A stretch of DNA of 64,000 nucleotides from Piper betle (GCA_033002965.1 JAURVB010014889.1:186001-250000); one strand, 5' to 3'; positions 1 to 12,730 are shown, counted from the stretch's first letter. Notes: generated from the sequence alone by a model not told the origin. Program-made: numbers and translations.

Positions 1-1785
1 ACCCAATTGGGGAGAACATCAATGTTGTCAAACTTATGGCTATGGGAGGTGGGTCTGTTAGCAGCTTTGCGGTTCCTTGTGCAATGTGAAGAAGATCATC
101 AAGATTTTGCTTGTTGGCATCTCCATGGCTGGGAACAAACTCGTAGACGATGAGGGGCAGTTCGGTCTCGAAACAGCACCCGACTAACTGGATCATGCTC
201 TTCTCTCCCATCTTGTATAGCTCGGCAATCTGATTGACGAATATCTCGATTTCACTTTCCTTCTTCTTTGTGGTATCCACTTCGTGAATGGCCACAAGTC
301 TATTAGCATCTAATCTCCCTTTGTATACTCTTCTGCCACCTTGTTTGTCTTCATGGATGACTCTGCTCCAGCAGAAAATCTTGTTCATAGCCTTTTTAAG
401 TTCCTTCTCCTTAAAAATCTTTATGCTAGCAAGATCTTGATCCAAAAAAGCTCGGTTCTCCAGAGTATGGCCTCCATTACGAGAGTAGTATTTGCCTTTG
501 GGCGTTCTGCTCTTCGCTTTCTTGTATTTCCAAACTAATCGTGAAATGCCCACCAGCAGGAACAAAGCGCTGCCACAAGCACCTGTACCAATTACCTTGT
601 TAAATCATCAAGCTCCAAGCATAATGTTATCTGTTTGTGATGACGAAGATAGAGCTTACCAAGGACAATCTCAGCAACAGGAACTGACCTCTCGCCTTGC
701 TTGGTGCAGCTGCTTTCACCATTTCGACCATCACCCTCCTCACCTTGTGGACACTGGCAATCGAAATTCCCACTCTTGTTGACGCAGGTCGCTCTTTCGG
801 AGCAGTTATGCAGCTTCCTCTCGCACTCATCCACATCTTCTCACAAAATTCACCGAATTAAAAAAAAAATTGTGCAACTTGTTTTTCAATCCAGAGTAAA
901 ATGAGCGTCGCATGTAGGCATACCCTGACAACCATCTTGGATATACGGATTGCCCTCGTATCCTTGCCGGCACTTGCAGCGGTACCCTTGCCCGGCCTGC
1001 GAATTGACGCACACACCATCGATGCATGTCCTGTTCTTCTTCTCCGTCGTCTCGCAGGTATCGCCGACCCCGCCGACGGCCCAGTCTACCACCACCGGCA
1101 CTGTCCTTCTGCGGAGGCTGCCGTCTTGCAAGTCGGAAGCCCGGAAGCTAAACATGCTCTCGTCGACCACGAAGGAGTATCCGCAGGACGGACGAGAAGA
1201 GGCGCTGCGGTTATTGGTGAGGCTTTGCAGCGAGACGACGAGCTTCGTGAGGCCTTCGGGGATGGCCGTTTGGCAGCAGCCGATGCCGTCGCAGAGGCCG
1301 TCGGAGGCCGCCTCGTCGGAGGTGCAGTAGGAGTCGCAGCCGCCGGTGAATTTGTCGTCGGAGGGGCCGGTGAAGAGGCCCATGGTGTCGCAGCCGATTG
1401 CAGTGAACTTGTTCTTTGTACTCGAGAAGGTGAAGCTAGAATTGCCGGCTAAGACGATGCGGCTGGTCTGTCTCCGGCCCTGTTCGAGGCAGTCGTAGCT
1501 TGTGGCGGTGGTTATGATCATCTCCCCTTCCACGCTGATGTTGGCAACTTCATGGCTTCCCCAGAGCAGCTTTGGGGGATTGATGCCGGAGGTGTTGGTG
1601 CACGAAAGATTGAAAGCTTGGTTCATGGAGCAATGGATGCCGAGGCCAAATGGGTAGGGGATTGTCAAGTTCCCGCAGGTTTCCATGCAATTGGGTTTCG
1701 CCATTGGAGGGCCAGTAGTGATCGCAAACACTGTCCCAAAGCACAAGAACTGGATCAAAATTGCGGAAAGGATCATCAAAGCCAT
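1..1785 (-). CDS. WAK-like receptor (WAKL1), three exons seen, 3' end beyond the window
   Basis: Exons by splice signals and phase: 1785-924, 836-660, 582-1 (continues off the edge); introns of 87 and 77 nt with GT-AG ends, all phase 1. At least 540 residues. A signal peptide covers about residues 1-22. Next comes a galacturonan-binding GUB_WAK region (cysteine-rich, CGNLTIPYPFG near residue 38), a WAK-associated region and a first EGF-like repeat at the end of exon 1. Exon 2 is a calcium-binding EGF repeat starting DVDEC. Exon 3 opens with a membrane segment and a kinase N-lobe. The N-lobe is degenerate: the VAIK lysine is His (VAIHEV), the helix-C glutamate is Gln (FVNQI) and no glycine-rich loop is visible. 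After YEF the sequence reaches an SLTTLM motif in 34 residues, too few for HRD and DFG motifs. Family role: plasma-membrane receptor sensing wall pectin; this copy looks like a pseudokinase. No frameshift is seen. Confidence 0.82.
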
Positions 1786-2284
1786 CTCGAGTTAGAGTAA
1801 CGATTTGGCTCTTGTGCTCTGCTAGAAAGACTTGTGCGGCTGGGGTTTGAGAGAAGTGAGCCTTAACTTTATCAAAATCTCATGTCGTTTACTGTATTTT
1901 TTTAGATGAGCCGCCTCCAAGTGAGCCTCTAAATCTTGTAGAGTGCGAATCCTTGGACAAAATTGTACAGTCGAGACTAACTGCGACCGTCGATCTCTAC
2001 ATCGATCTAGATGTGCAAGATTTCGGTCATCTTTATTTTATTTTTTTAATATTTTCCCTGTGAAACAGGTCATCTTCCACTTGCGATCACGGTACTATTG
2101 CGGAGTTTTATTTTCTGATACCGGGTAGTGACATGCGCGTGTAGGCTAGGCTTAAATGCCATTTGAATTTTTTGTAATAATATAATATAGATGCAGCACA
2201 CCTGGTTGATGGCCGTTGAATCGAAATCCAGCAACCATCAATCATTTAACATTCCCCCCCCTTCCCTCCCCTGCTTTCCCTCTG
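1786..2284. other. Upstream region of WAKL1
   Basis: No gene is seen. About 1895-2140 matches 13690-14000 upstream of the WAKL2 remnant (shared blocks around gcgaccgtcgatctct and gcgatcacggtactat), so the duplication that made WAKL2 carried its promoter along. No convincing TATA box is seen on the minus strand close to the start codon. Confidence 0.5.
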
Positions 2285-3390
2285 CTCACAGTGCGCCCCC
2301 CGAACAACCTTCCTGCAACCGCTCGCCACCACTCCCCAGCCACAACTGCCCCCTTTCACCCCCTTGTCCCCACCTGTAATTGCGGCCCCAGGCATTGTTG
2401 TCCCTCATGGCCGGTGGTGAGGTCACTCGACGGTGGCGTAATAAAATAGAGGTGTGTGGGGGGTGGTGGGGAAGAAATGGCAATGGCAATTTCGTAATAA
2501 AAACTTGACTCGCTCTAGGCTCTAATCAATATTACAAAATAATTTTTTTAAAAAAATATAAAAATATAATACTTTAAAATAAAAACTTTACTCGCTCCTG
2601 ACTAGAGTCAATATTACTAAATAATTTTTTCAAAAAAATAAAATTAATTCCGTAATAAAAACTTGACTCTAGCGGATCGAGTCAAGTTTTTATTTTGAAA
2701 TTATTTTATTTTTTTTAAAATTTATTTCGTAATATTAACTCAAGTTGGGATCGAGTCAAGTTTTTATTAAAAAATTATTTTATTTTAAAATTTTTTTCGT
2801 AATATTAACTTGAGTCGAGATCGTGTCAAGTTTTTATTACAAAATTATTTTATTTTTGTAAAATTTATTTCGTAATAAAAATTTGACTCAATCCTGACTC
2901 AAGTCATTTTTTTATTATGAAATTATTTTTAAAAAAATTATTTACTAATATTAACTTGAGTTGGGAGCGAGTCAAGTTTTTATTTTATGGTATTTTATTT
3001 TTAAATTTTTTAAAAATTTATTTCGTAATATTAATTCGAGTCCGGAGCGAGTCAAATTTTTATTCCAAAATTGTCATTGTCATTTCCTCCCCCCACACCT
3101 CTATTTTGTCGCGCCACTACTGACCACCCAGGCAAGCATGGGGGCGACAGCAACACCCAGGGGGGCCACGGCTACGGGCGGGGTCGGGGTGGGGGCCACG
3201 ACTACTGGCGGGGACGAGGGCAGGGGCCGCGAGCTGTGGGTAAGGATAAGGGGGTGTGGAAGGGGGCGGGGAACGCGTGGGGGGTGGGGGAGGGGGGGGT
3301 GTGGGGGGTGGGAGGGGGTGGGTCGCGGCTGCGGCTGGTGCGGCAGTGGGTGGGGGCACAGTGGCGGGGGTGGGAAGGTCGCCTGAGGGG
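2285..3390. repeat. Large foldback (inverted repeat) element with internal tandem units
   Basis: The left arm (about 2285-2490, C-rich) matches the reverse complement of the right arm (about 3050-3390, G-rich). A clear example is aatagaggtgtgtggggggt near 2445, mirrored by ccccccacacctctatttt near 3091-3109. Between the arms lie several diverged units of about 75-90 bp built on TAATATTAACTTGAGT, GAGTCAAGTTTTTATT and their complements, each itself nearly palindromic. The same gagtcaag..tttttatt motif occurs in the long LTRs at 33102 and 37618, so this may be two LTR fragments head to head rather than a true MITE. Translations here are low-complexity and not genes. Confidence 0.65.
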
Positions 3391-3655
3391 TGGCACACTA
3401 TGAGCTAGGGGAAAGCACAAGTGCGCTGCCTGCATTGCAAAAGCCGGGCAATGCACCTTAGACCCTCTCATATATCATAATCAAATAGTATAAAAAATAT
3501 CCAAAGAAAATTTAAAACCATTACCATGGTAAAAATATTTGTATTAATATATAACAAAAGATACATTTTATAAAAAGTAAAAAGAAAACTATTTTTCACC
3601 ATTTTATTAAGATATCTCAATAAAATCTCTATTATATAAAAAATTAAAAAGTATA

Positions 3656-4646
3656 TGTAAAACCCCAAAAATAATTAGATTATTTTATTTAAAATTGTGT
3701 AAATCGTGGAAAAGTCTTAAATGTTATTTAATTATATTAATTATTGAGAATTAATATCATAAATTATCAATTATTATCTTTGGTATATTAGTTCGATAAT
3801 ATTTATGGATTGTTTTCAATAAACTTTATTTATTGTATTTTATTTTATTCTTTCCATCAAATAACACACGTTGGGTAGGTTAGTAGCCCCTAGGGTTTCT
3901 TAAGTAGTCTGACATAAGGTGTAAGAGTGGAGTTTTATTTTAGAGTTGAAGATAAGGAAAAAACTTGATCTCCCCAAGTCGTTAGACACGAAGGATTTTT
4001 GGATTGGGAGTAAGTGTGATTTAATTTCCAAACTCTTTTATTTTCCCCATAATATAGTAAGCATCTACATCGTTTTCTTTTCTCATCTTTTTCCTCTTCA
4101 TTCGTTAGGAGTCTGTCTATCTTCTCTCGCATATACATACACCTCTCCTTCTCTCCCTTTTGTTATTCTATTTCCTAAATGCATGCATATGTATTTGTTG
4201 TGTATTATACAAAATTTCGGGGTGTTTGTTCTCTTTTTAGTTTTGAGTTTGATTAATGAGTGATTAATACTAATTAATTCATAATAAATTCAAATTGAGT
4301 TGATTTAAATCAAGTGATGACATTAGTAATCGTTGATCATGTGTTTATTATACTATGTTTATTGATACATATGAAAACATGTTTTATATTATTTATAGAT
4401 AACTAAATAATAATTATTATTATTATTGTTAGTGTTGGTGATCTATGTATGTGGTTGTATTTTAAATTCATGACCATGTGGGCCAAATATTAATAAATAA
4501 TTGTTCATATGATATTAAATAAGTGTATTGTGTTTTTATTTGGATATGTATACTAATTATATTAGATAATGTTAAAGTAAAAGTGGTACTATATCATTTA
4601 AACTATGTTACTTATGGTTTACATATTTTTAATATGTGTGTGTGTG

Positions 4647-4682
<36 letters not shown>

Positions 4683-6954
4683 ATCAATTAAAAATATGTA
4701 TTGTGAGTATTTAATATCAAAATGAAATAAATAACTACTAATATATCATGTGTGGATCATGTTAATATGTATCATTTTGGTTTAAGCAAATAAATTAATT
4801 GCATTAATCCATTAAAGCAAGTTTTAAATAATTTATTGAATAACTACCACTGTATATTAATTTCAATATATTTAATTCAAGGCGGTCTGGTTGATATTCT
4901 ATTATAAATTTATTGATTTGGGTTAGTAATGCTTATTATTTAAATAAAAAAACATAATGATATTAAATGGGCTGTTGAGTATTTTAAATGAATATCATGT
5001 GTATTAATAGCTTTGTAAGATCAATATACATACATATGTATGGTTATACATGTCTTTAATATTGACGTATGGATTTTAGTTAATTAATATTTCGGCTAGA
5101 CACATTATGGTTTATCCTAAGAAAATAATTAGTTAATTGAAAGCTGATGTATTTTGGTCTAAGTAAGGGTTAGCCGGTCATAGACGACCTACCATGAGTT
5201 GTTGTTTAATTGAGTTCATAGAGGACGAGTTTGCCATTATTTGATGATGCATGTATACAATATTGGTGTCTTGTTCAGATATACATAAGAAAGTTGAAAT
5301 TTTGAATTATAATAGGTGAAAGTTATATTTGTGGATTGACTCTTTTATAAATAAATAATAAATAATAATTAATGAGTAAATTTGAGGTAATGAAATTGAA
5401 AGAAATAGATATTATAAGGATATTATCATACTTGTGTGTAAGTACGACAACCATAATTTAAATATCAAAATATGTTAACATGGGTTAACAAGAATTAACT
5501 AAGCATGATTTGGAAGACAAAAATTTAATTAGGTAATATTAATAACACGTTAGTCACTTGATGTAATCCTAAGAATCAATTCTATATTGTAATGATTTGA
5601 TATGATAACGATTATTATTTGATTTAAGCAATTTATTAAATTAATTTATTTATGCAAGTTGGGTGACCGATTAACTTAATTAATTGTTATAATTGAGATA
5701 TGAGTTAAAATATGACAGGCAATCTACCCGTTAGTGGAACTAAATTATTAGTAGACTTATCACTGGTTTATTTGTGTATTACTTTGTTGGTTATAAAGGA
5801 TAAAAATATATTATTAATTAATAGATTAATAAATAATAAATTCACTTATAGGTACATCTAATTATTGGCATGGTTATAGTTTTACTTGTATTGATTAATG
5901 ATTTGGTATGACCGGGTAAATAAAGTTGGTATTAATTTATTTATTTATAAAATTCACTTATAAGTAATTGATTAAATAATAAACTATTTTTTGTTTGATA
6001 TATTTGTATGGATTGTACTCCTGATATTGTTACATGTCATACATCATATTATCATGCATCCATTTAGCTAAGGAATTATACGTTTTAACGTATAATTTGC
6101 ATGTGACTCTCAGATAAGTATTTTTTGTCATGTTTGGGGTGTGTTTAGCAAGTTTTCAGGTTTGTATAATTATTTTAAATGTTATATATTATTATTTAAT
6201 AAATTGGTAGGCCTAAGCTCATATTTAACCACTATGCACCGAACGCAACCGGGTCAAAGAATTAACTCACTAGGGCCACACCCTTAAAATTTTTAAAAGA
6301 TGAAATATATTCCCCCATCCCAAAAGGGGTGACAAGGCAATAATCGCATAAGAAGGCTCATTATGTATTTGTAATACCGAAAAGGTGAGCCAATGACAAC
6401 TATCGGTAACTAGAGGCCTTAGACTATATAGCATGTGTGCACAAGTATGAGATTCTAGTTGAATGTGGTGGTCACCCCTCCCGGCATAATTGGAGTTTAA
6501 TATAGACTCATAATTATTAAAATACTCGATTAATGTTATTATGAAATATATTGATATGTTTCTTCCAATTATATGGCTTTAGTGTTTTTATCACTAATGA
6601 GAAATTGTCTTTGCAGGCCTAAGCATTAATGAGTGAGTTAAAGTCGAGACAGATAGAAGACTCAATTATTAAACTATTGATTTTTCTTATTTTAGTTGTT
6701 ATTTTGTTTATAACATGTTTACATGACTGTACATGGGATTTCAGTTTGTTTCATGAGTCTTAGTTTATTTTGAGCATAGGTTTGGTTATTTTATATTTTA
6801 TTTCATGGTATAATTTAGAATTTGAACTTTAACTAATTCTTTGTGTATGATTTAAATTTGCATTTTTTTAAAAAATTTACGTCATGGATTTATTTATGAT
6901 GTTGATAAATTTATAGAAAATTAATTTACAAGATACTTAGTTTATATTATAACA
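3656..6954 (+). repeat. Possible degraded long LTR (gypsy-like), AT-rich, non-coding
   Basis: The segment starts TGTAAAACCCC and can be read to an end in TATAACA, the TG..CA form of an LTR, with no ORF of note across 3.3 kb. Moderately conserved GC-richer blocks near 6235-6480 resemble transcribed LTR sequence. I see no matching 5-bp target duplication (GTATA on the left, CTTGG on the right), so the boundaries and the class are uncertain. Confidence 0.35.
4637..4682. repeat. Compound microsatellite (TG)n(TA)n(TG)n
   Basis: An uninterrupted run of TG units passes into TA units and back into TG units. The short ORF across it is an artefact. Confidence 0.9.
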
Positions 6955-7938
6955 CTTGGCCAGTGGCTTAGAACGAACGGGTTCTCTATAGTATCATTTG
7001 TAACATATATATGCTCCATTTACATGTATTTTACTCGATCAAAAGTGTCTCCTTCATCATTTATGCTAAGAAGAGTTCAACCACCTTTACTAAGTGATAA
7101 ACTTATAGCTTCTAAAATTTAGTCAAAAAATAACATTAAAAAATCATCTTTGTATCCCCTACAACAATACAATCAAAGCATATACTTTTCTGATAAAACT
7201 TCATCAAAATATTTAGATTGATTACATGCATTTAATCTCATTACTTCTTTTTTCTAATAATCTTGCTTCCACCTATTACAGCTAGTTGTTCGGATGTTTT
7301 ATTAAAATATCTAAAAAATTAGTCTCACATGGTGAACAAAAACTTCAAGAGTTATAAAAAAACGAATGTCTAAGGGGTAAAAAAAATGAACGTTAAAAGT
7401 TCAAAAAATTGAGCGTGAAAATGTATCAAGTCACGTTTAGTATATTGTAATAAATTTAAATGTTATTCTTAGAATGAAAGAAAGATTTATAGGAAATTTT
7501 TTGAGGAAATATAAAATTTATAGGAAAATATTTTTATAAAAGATAGTGCAACCTTTAAATATAAACTTTTTTAAAAAAATTATGAAAAACCAATCAATAT
7601 ATTTTTTCTAAAAGAGTACCCTTTTTAAAATGGGTATCCTTTTATAAAGAGACACATCTCGCAAGACTAATATCGTACCTAATCACCAAGTGGTGTGAGT
7701 ACTAATACTCTCAATAGAAATATTGTTGGTATAGTTGACATTTGATGCATTGTTTCGTGGAATAAAAAAGTGACACCGAAGAGATGCAATTATTGGAAAG
7801 TCACAATTAGTAAATTATAATAAATAGATTTGTTTTAATAAAAGTTAATATATTATAATTAACTTAATTTATCATTATTACTTACTAACTATTTAGAAGA
7901 CAATTTAAACTATAACCTGACCCAAGTTAGGAAATTAT
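6955..7938. other. AT-rich intergenic, nothing recognised
   Basis: No ORF, RNA gene or clear repeat boundary is visible; many stop codons occur in all frames. Confidence 0.5.
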
Positions 7939-8800
7939 TGTAACACCCTGATTTAGCCCTCCTCACTGAACTAAATCAAATTGATAAATTTTGGGATATT
8001 AATTCACGACTCATTAAATAAAGAACCAATACAAAAAGACCTAACCATTCAAGGTGTCAAAAGACAAAACTTGAAGAAATCTAATGCGCAAATAATACTA
8101 CAATGCATGCAAGACATCTAAGGATGATGAGTCGAATTTATAAATGAGAGTAAGTTTCTGGAGGAAATCCGGCAGAGTCTCCAATATAAATAAGGCGATG
8201 AAAAAAATACATAACTTGTATAATTATTATTCAAAAGCAAAACAATCTCAGAAATATTTCATTATATCATTTAACATTCACAAAAATATTTTTAAGGCTC
8301 TAGATCAGATTTTACATTTAATGTTACTCATATGAATACGGATACTCATACCGCTACTGATATTGATACTATTCTGATGCCGTTACGATTATAGGCATTA
8401 TTATTGTTATTGATATTGATACTATTACTATTACTCTTATACCTAGGGATTGATGTCTAGGTTTTTATTGCCTTTGTGTGACTCACAGGGCATATTATCC
8501 ATGTAGATGGTGACCCCTGATGGTGTTTTCAAGGATTACGGTACAGTTTTGTACAACATTGTTGACTATTATTGTCCATTTACGCATGTGCTCTAGAGGG
8601 CATGTTCCTATATTATCCCTGTAGATGGTGACATATAGGGACAAATATATTGTTCTGCACTGAACCACTAGATTATTTAGTAATGCATTATATACTATTC
8701 TGTAATGCACCAAACTATTGTATTGTTGTGGTAAGCCTCTCGATGCCCTTATGAATGTTCATGAGCGTAGAGTTGCAAATAACATGCCCATGAGCACACA
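7939..8800 (-). repeat. Gypsy-type LTR remnant, reverse orientation
   Basis: It starts TGTAACACCC, the reverse complement of the GGGTGTTACA end of the LTR family seen at 33102 and 37618. Near 8158-8185 the sequence (ccggcagagtctcc) corresponds on the other strand to the conserved gaaactctgtccg block of those LTRs. A short repeated block (tatccatgtagatggtgac at about 8488 and tatccctgtagatggtgac at about 8615) lies inside. The far end is not definable. Confidence 0.45.
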
Positions 8801-9004
8801 ACATCAAGGCGGGTAAATGAAATCCACGTCCACTTCCATGCCCCAACAAGACAGGGTGGGAAGGATCAACACTAGACTCTCGCTCATGGTCCCACCACTT
8901 GAGTGCTTCCATTCTCCACTCACACAGTCCAATCATACATATAATATTAGTCTCAGGTAGGGGTATACATATATAGGCCTTAAGAAATAAGACAACTCGT
9001 GGTG

Positions 9005-9678
9005 GATCTTCTCGTGTTTTCAAAATTAAAATTTGCTGAATCAAAAAAAACTATGCCACTTCTTTTTCGATCCAAAGTAAAATGAGCATGCATGCAGGCA
9101 TACCTTGACAACCATCTTTGATATGCACGTTTCCCTCGTATCCTGGCCAACACTTGCATCGATACCCTTGCTCGACCAGCGGATTGAGACACTCACCATC
9201 GATACATGTTCGATTCTACATCTTTGTCGTCTTGTAGGCATCGTCGATCCCACTGATGGCCTAGTCCACCACCACTGGCACTGGCCTTCTCCAGAGGCTG
9301 CTACTGGCACTGACCTTCTCCAGAGGCTGCTATCTCGCAAGTGGGAAGCCTGGGAGCTAAACATGCTCTTGTCGACCATGAAGGCATATTCGCAGGACAG
9401 ATGAGAAGCGAGGTTTCGGTTATTGGGGAGGCTTTGCAGTGAGACATTGAGCTTAGTGAGGCCTTGTGGGATGGCTGTTTGGTAGCCAATGCCGTCGCAT
9501 AGGCTGTCAAAGGCCGCCTCGTCAGAGGTGCAGTAAGAGGCGCAACCACCAATGAATTTGTCATTGGAGGGGATGGTGAAGAGGTACATGGTGTTGCAAT
9601 TGATTGTAGTGAACTTGTGTTTGAACCTGGTGCAAAAGGAAGAAGAAGGAGAGAGGAGCCAAGGCATGATTGCCCAAG
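9005..9678 (-). pseudogene. WAK-like pseudogene WAKL2, 3' part of exon 1
   Basis: The minus-strand translation parallels WAKL1 exon 1 from its NKFTAIGCDTMGLF region to the end of the EGF-like repeat. The donor site and the first intron bases (ttttcgatccaaagtaaaatgagc) are also conserved against 870-905. Lesions: a duplicated stretch of about 35 bp near 9265-9335 (ggcactggccttctccagaggctgct is repeated), several frameshifts and lost cysteines. The EGF exon, membrane segment and kinase exon are absent; 8715-9044 codes for nothing I recognise. The 5' third of exon 1 is missing, and the start region is found 3.9 kb away at 13531-13640, beyond two inserted retroelements. Confidence 0.85.
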
Positions 9679-9683
9679 CATTC

Positions 9684-10210
9684 TATTAATATTTGTTATT
9701 ATGAATATGAATGATATGTAACTAATTGTCACACTCGAAATACTAAAGGAATCTTGGAATACAAACAGTGGTGCTGGTTTGTTGTTCCATAAAAGATGAA
9801 GGGCCTCAAACCACCTCTATAAGTAGAGTCTCATTTGTCTCATTCAAAGAAAGGCCAAGACAAGATGTGAGAGATAAAAAGAAAAGGGATATAGAGATAA
9901 GAAGAGGGAAATATATTATTCACCAGTTTAATCTTATACAGAGTATTGAGAGAGAAATTTTGTAATCTCAATAGTATAGAATGGGTGAGTAATCTTCTTC
10001 TACATCTCTATATGCTTAATGGTTATAATATTTAGTTGAAGTTATGAATTGCTCATTGTTGTCCCATGGTTTTTGACTCTCTAGAAAAGGAGGCTTTTCC
10101 ACATTAAATCTATATTCTTTTGATTTTGTTTTATTTTATTTTTTAAGCATTATTTTCCCATATCTTGTGTTCACTATTGTTGATCTCCAACTTTAGGATA
10201 TTTTTCAACA
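9684..10210 (+). mobile_element. Solo LTR of a Ty1/copia element
   Basis: The 527-bp sequence aligns over its whole length with the 3' LTR at 42532-43073: shared aattgtcacactcg, gtgagtaatcttcttctac, ggtttttgactctc, and the end TTTTTCAACA. It is flanked by a perfect 5-bp target duplication CATTC (9679-9683 and 10211-10215). The first dinucleotide is TA instead of TG. No internal region follows, so this is a solo LTR left by LTR-LTR recombination inside the WAKL2 remnant. Confidence 0.85.
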
Positions 10211-10224
10211 CATTCGAGTTCCTA

Positions 10225-10658
10225 TGATAACAAAAAATAAATTCTTAACAGGGACATGAGCTCACGTCCCTGGAATTTCTGGTGCCCGGGCGCCAGCGAT
10301 GCGAACATGATGAAAGTTACATTTGTTATCCACTTTTGGATAGTTTTTTGTGTATTTAAGTTATTTATCGTTCCTTTTTCAATATACAATATCTATAGCC
10401 TATTTTTTGCATAAGGAGAGAGGGTTCAAAGGTGCTAAAAGAGGATTTTCTTCTAGGTTGAGAGAGAGAGGTTTATTGTAAAATGCAATTTGTAATTCTT
10501 CTTCATAATAAATTTTCTATTCGTGGTTTTTTACCGTTAAGTTTAGTGGTTTTCAACGTTAATTTTTTTGGTGCCCTCATTCTCAATATTTTGTTTTATT
10601 GGTTGATTATTGGCGATTATCTGATCACATGCTTTCAAAGGGCAAATCTATTCCAACA
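10225..10658 (+). repeat. 5' LTR of copia A
   Basis: It ends in CCAACA two bases before the primer-binding site. The left edge is inferred (a TG at 10225) and could be off by tens of bases. It contains two adjacent imperfect palindromes, agggacatgagctcacgtccct class (10249-10270) and tggtgcccgggcgcca (10280-10295). Confidence 0.55.
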
Positions 10659-10660
10659 AT

Positions 10661-10672
10661 TGGCATCAGAGC
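10661..10672 (+). other. Primer-binding site, initiator tRNA-Met type
   Basis: TGGCATCAGAGC is one base from the common plant copia PBS TGGTATCAGAGC, which is complementary to the 3' end of initiator tRNA-Met. Its place directly after the LTR end fixes the orientation of copia A. Confidence 0.85.
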
Positions 10673-11487
10673 TTTGGTTGGTTCAACAAAAATCATCGTA
10701 TAAAAGGGCTAAAAGGTATTCTTTTAGATCTCTTTAATGGATCCGATTTCTTTGATACTTGATGTTGAGAAGTTTAATGGGAAGAACTGTTTGTTCTTTG
10801 GCAAGAAAATGTTAAAGATATTCTTGTTAATCAAAAACTCATGGGTATTGCTCGTGAGGGTAAAAAGCTTGCAAATGTCTGATAAAGACTAGTTTAATTT
10901 AGAAGAGATGGTGTTAGGTGTCATTCTTACACATCTATCTGATGAAATTTATTACTTTATTTTGCATATAAAGTCTCCATTTGATTTATAGGCAACATTA
11001 GAGATTAGTAATATGACAAAATCATTGACTTACAAGGTATATGTTAAGAGGCATTTGTATTACTTGAAGATGGGCGACTCTGATTCTTTGCAGTCTCATT
11101 TGCATAAGTTTAACAAGTTGTGTAATGATTTGTAGTGTATTGATGAAAAAATTGTAGAGGATGATAAGGCCTACATACTTATTAACTCTCTCAATTCGGT
11201 ATATGAACCGATGGTGAAGACTTTCTTGAATAGTAAGGATTCCATTGAATTTGATGACTTTGTTGTAGCTTTGTTGTTTGAGGGATTAATGACTATGTAC
11301 AATAAGAAAATCAAGAATGATATAGAAAATCTTTATGTAGATACACATCCCGGAAACAAGGGAAAGTTTTTCCGAAAGGGAGTGGAAGCAAGGGGAAAGG
11401 CAAGCTTGATAAAAGTAAGGTTTTTTGTTATTATTGTAAAAAGGATAGTCACTTGAAGAAAAATTATAATAAGAAGAAACAAGATAA

Positions 11488-11735
11488 GGAGAAAAAGGAA
11501 GACAAAAGAATTGATCAAGCTAGTGTAGCTGATTCTGGTGTTGATGATGGGGATCTACTCATTGTCACATTTAGTGCAAATAATGGTGAAGATAGTTGGA
11601 CACTGGATACTGGAGAAAAAGGAAGACAAAAGAATTGATCAAGCTAGTGTAGCTGATTCCGGTGTTGATGATGGGGATCTACTCAATGTCACATTTAGTG
11701 CAAATAATGGTGAAGATAGTTGGATTCTGGATACT
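11488..11735 (+). repeat. 124-bp tandem duplication at the gag/protease junction of copia A
   Basis: Copies 11488-11611 and 11612-11735 differ at only a few bases. Because 124 is not a multiple of 3, the duplication shifts the reading frame just before the protease active-site motif, which therefore appears twice. Confidence 0.92.
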
Positions 11736-12730
11736 GGATTCAGGATGCTCATTTCATATGTGTCTAAATAAATAGTGGTTACATGATTATCAAGCTTTTG
11801 ATGGGAGTTCAATTCTGGTGGGAAACAAATATACTTAAAGAATTGTCAAAATTTGATACGTGAGAATTAGAATGTTTGATGGTGTGATTTGGGCATTGGC
11901 CAATGCTAGGTATGTACTAGGATTGAGGAAAAATCTAATTTCACTGGGTTGTTTGGGCACCGATGGATGTAGAGTTACCATTTTAGAGGCAGTTCTAAAG
12001 GTCACTAAAGGATCATTGCTTATTATGAAGGGCCAAAAGAATACGGATTTGTATATGCTACAAGGACACAAAGTTAACTTTGAGAAGGACACGGAGAACA
12101 CTTTGCTTCAGCATATGAGATTAGGTCATATGAGTGAGAGGGGCATGACTGAACTGCAAGGGAAACGTTTACTTAAGGGTTTGAAGGTCATCTCAAATTT
12201 TGTAAGTATTGTGTTCTTAGTAAATAAACAAAGATACAGTTTCGATCACCCATATCTCATACTGGTAGTTCTGTCTTGGACTATGTTCATATTGATGTAT
12301 GGGGGCTGACATCTATGAAATCTCGTAGTGGTGCTATTTGTTTTATTACCTTCATAGATGATTTTTAAGAAGGTAGGATGAAGCTTTCTCTACGTTCAAC
12401 AGTGGAAGGTGGAAGTAGAAACTCAAAATTGGAAGAAGCTCAAGTATTTAAGGTTTGATAATGGAGGTGAGTATAAGTCTAAGGAGTTAGTTGACTTTTG
12501 TTAACAGGAAGATGTAAGCCGACATTTCACAACATCATACACTCCTCAGCAAAATGGTATTGCTAAAAGGTTAAACAGAACATTGCTAGAAAAGGCAAGA
12601 TGTATGAAGTTGAATGCAGGGTTTCCTACTATACTTAAGGTAGAGGCAATGAATATGGCATGTTATATCACCTCTTTTTGCACTAGAAAGGAAAACTCTA
12701 AAGGAAATGTGGACATGGAGACCGGTACTT

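Larger units (their letters stand above)
10216..12730 (+). mobile_element. Truncated, decayed Ty1/copia retrotransposon (copia A)
   Basis: Order: 5' LTR, primer-binding site, gag, protease, gag-pre-integrase, integrase fragment; reverse transcriptase, RNase H and 3' LTR are absent. Gag begins at ATG 10737 and is broken by several stops. Its zinc knuckle near 11428-11470 has lost the last cysteine. The protease motif LDTG is near 11729. The gag-pre-integrase block (LQHMRLGHMSERGM) is at 12106-12150, and an integrase piece with YTPQQNGIA is near 12538. Coding similarity stops around 12700. It belongs to a different family from the solo LTR just upstream. Confidence 0.85.

Noticed and set aside
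901..1452. 183-codon plus-strand frame
   Set aside because: Antisense shadow of WAKL1 exon 1, which has correct domains, splice sites and signal peptide on the minus strand.
3656..6954. Confident call of a complete solo LTR
   Set aside because: The ends are LTR-like but no target duplication is found and no partner copy is in the window; kept only as a low-confidence repeat.
8340..8450. Possible CRISPR-like array from repeated gatattgatactatt words
   Set aside because: Simple-sequence variation in AT-rich plant DNA; no regular spacers.
8715..9044. 109-codon minus-strand frame as part of WAKL2
   Set aside because: It does not resemble the EGF, membrane or kinase exons of WAKL1 or WAKL3.
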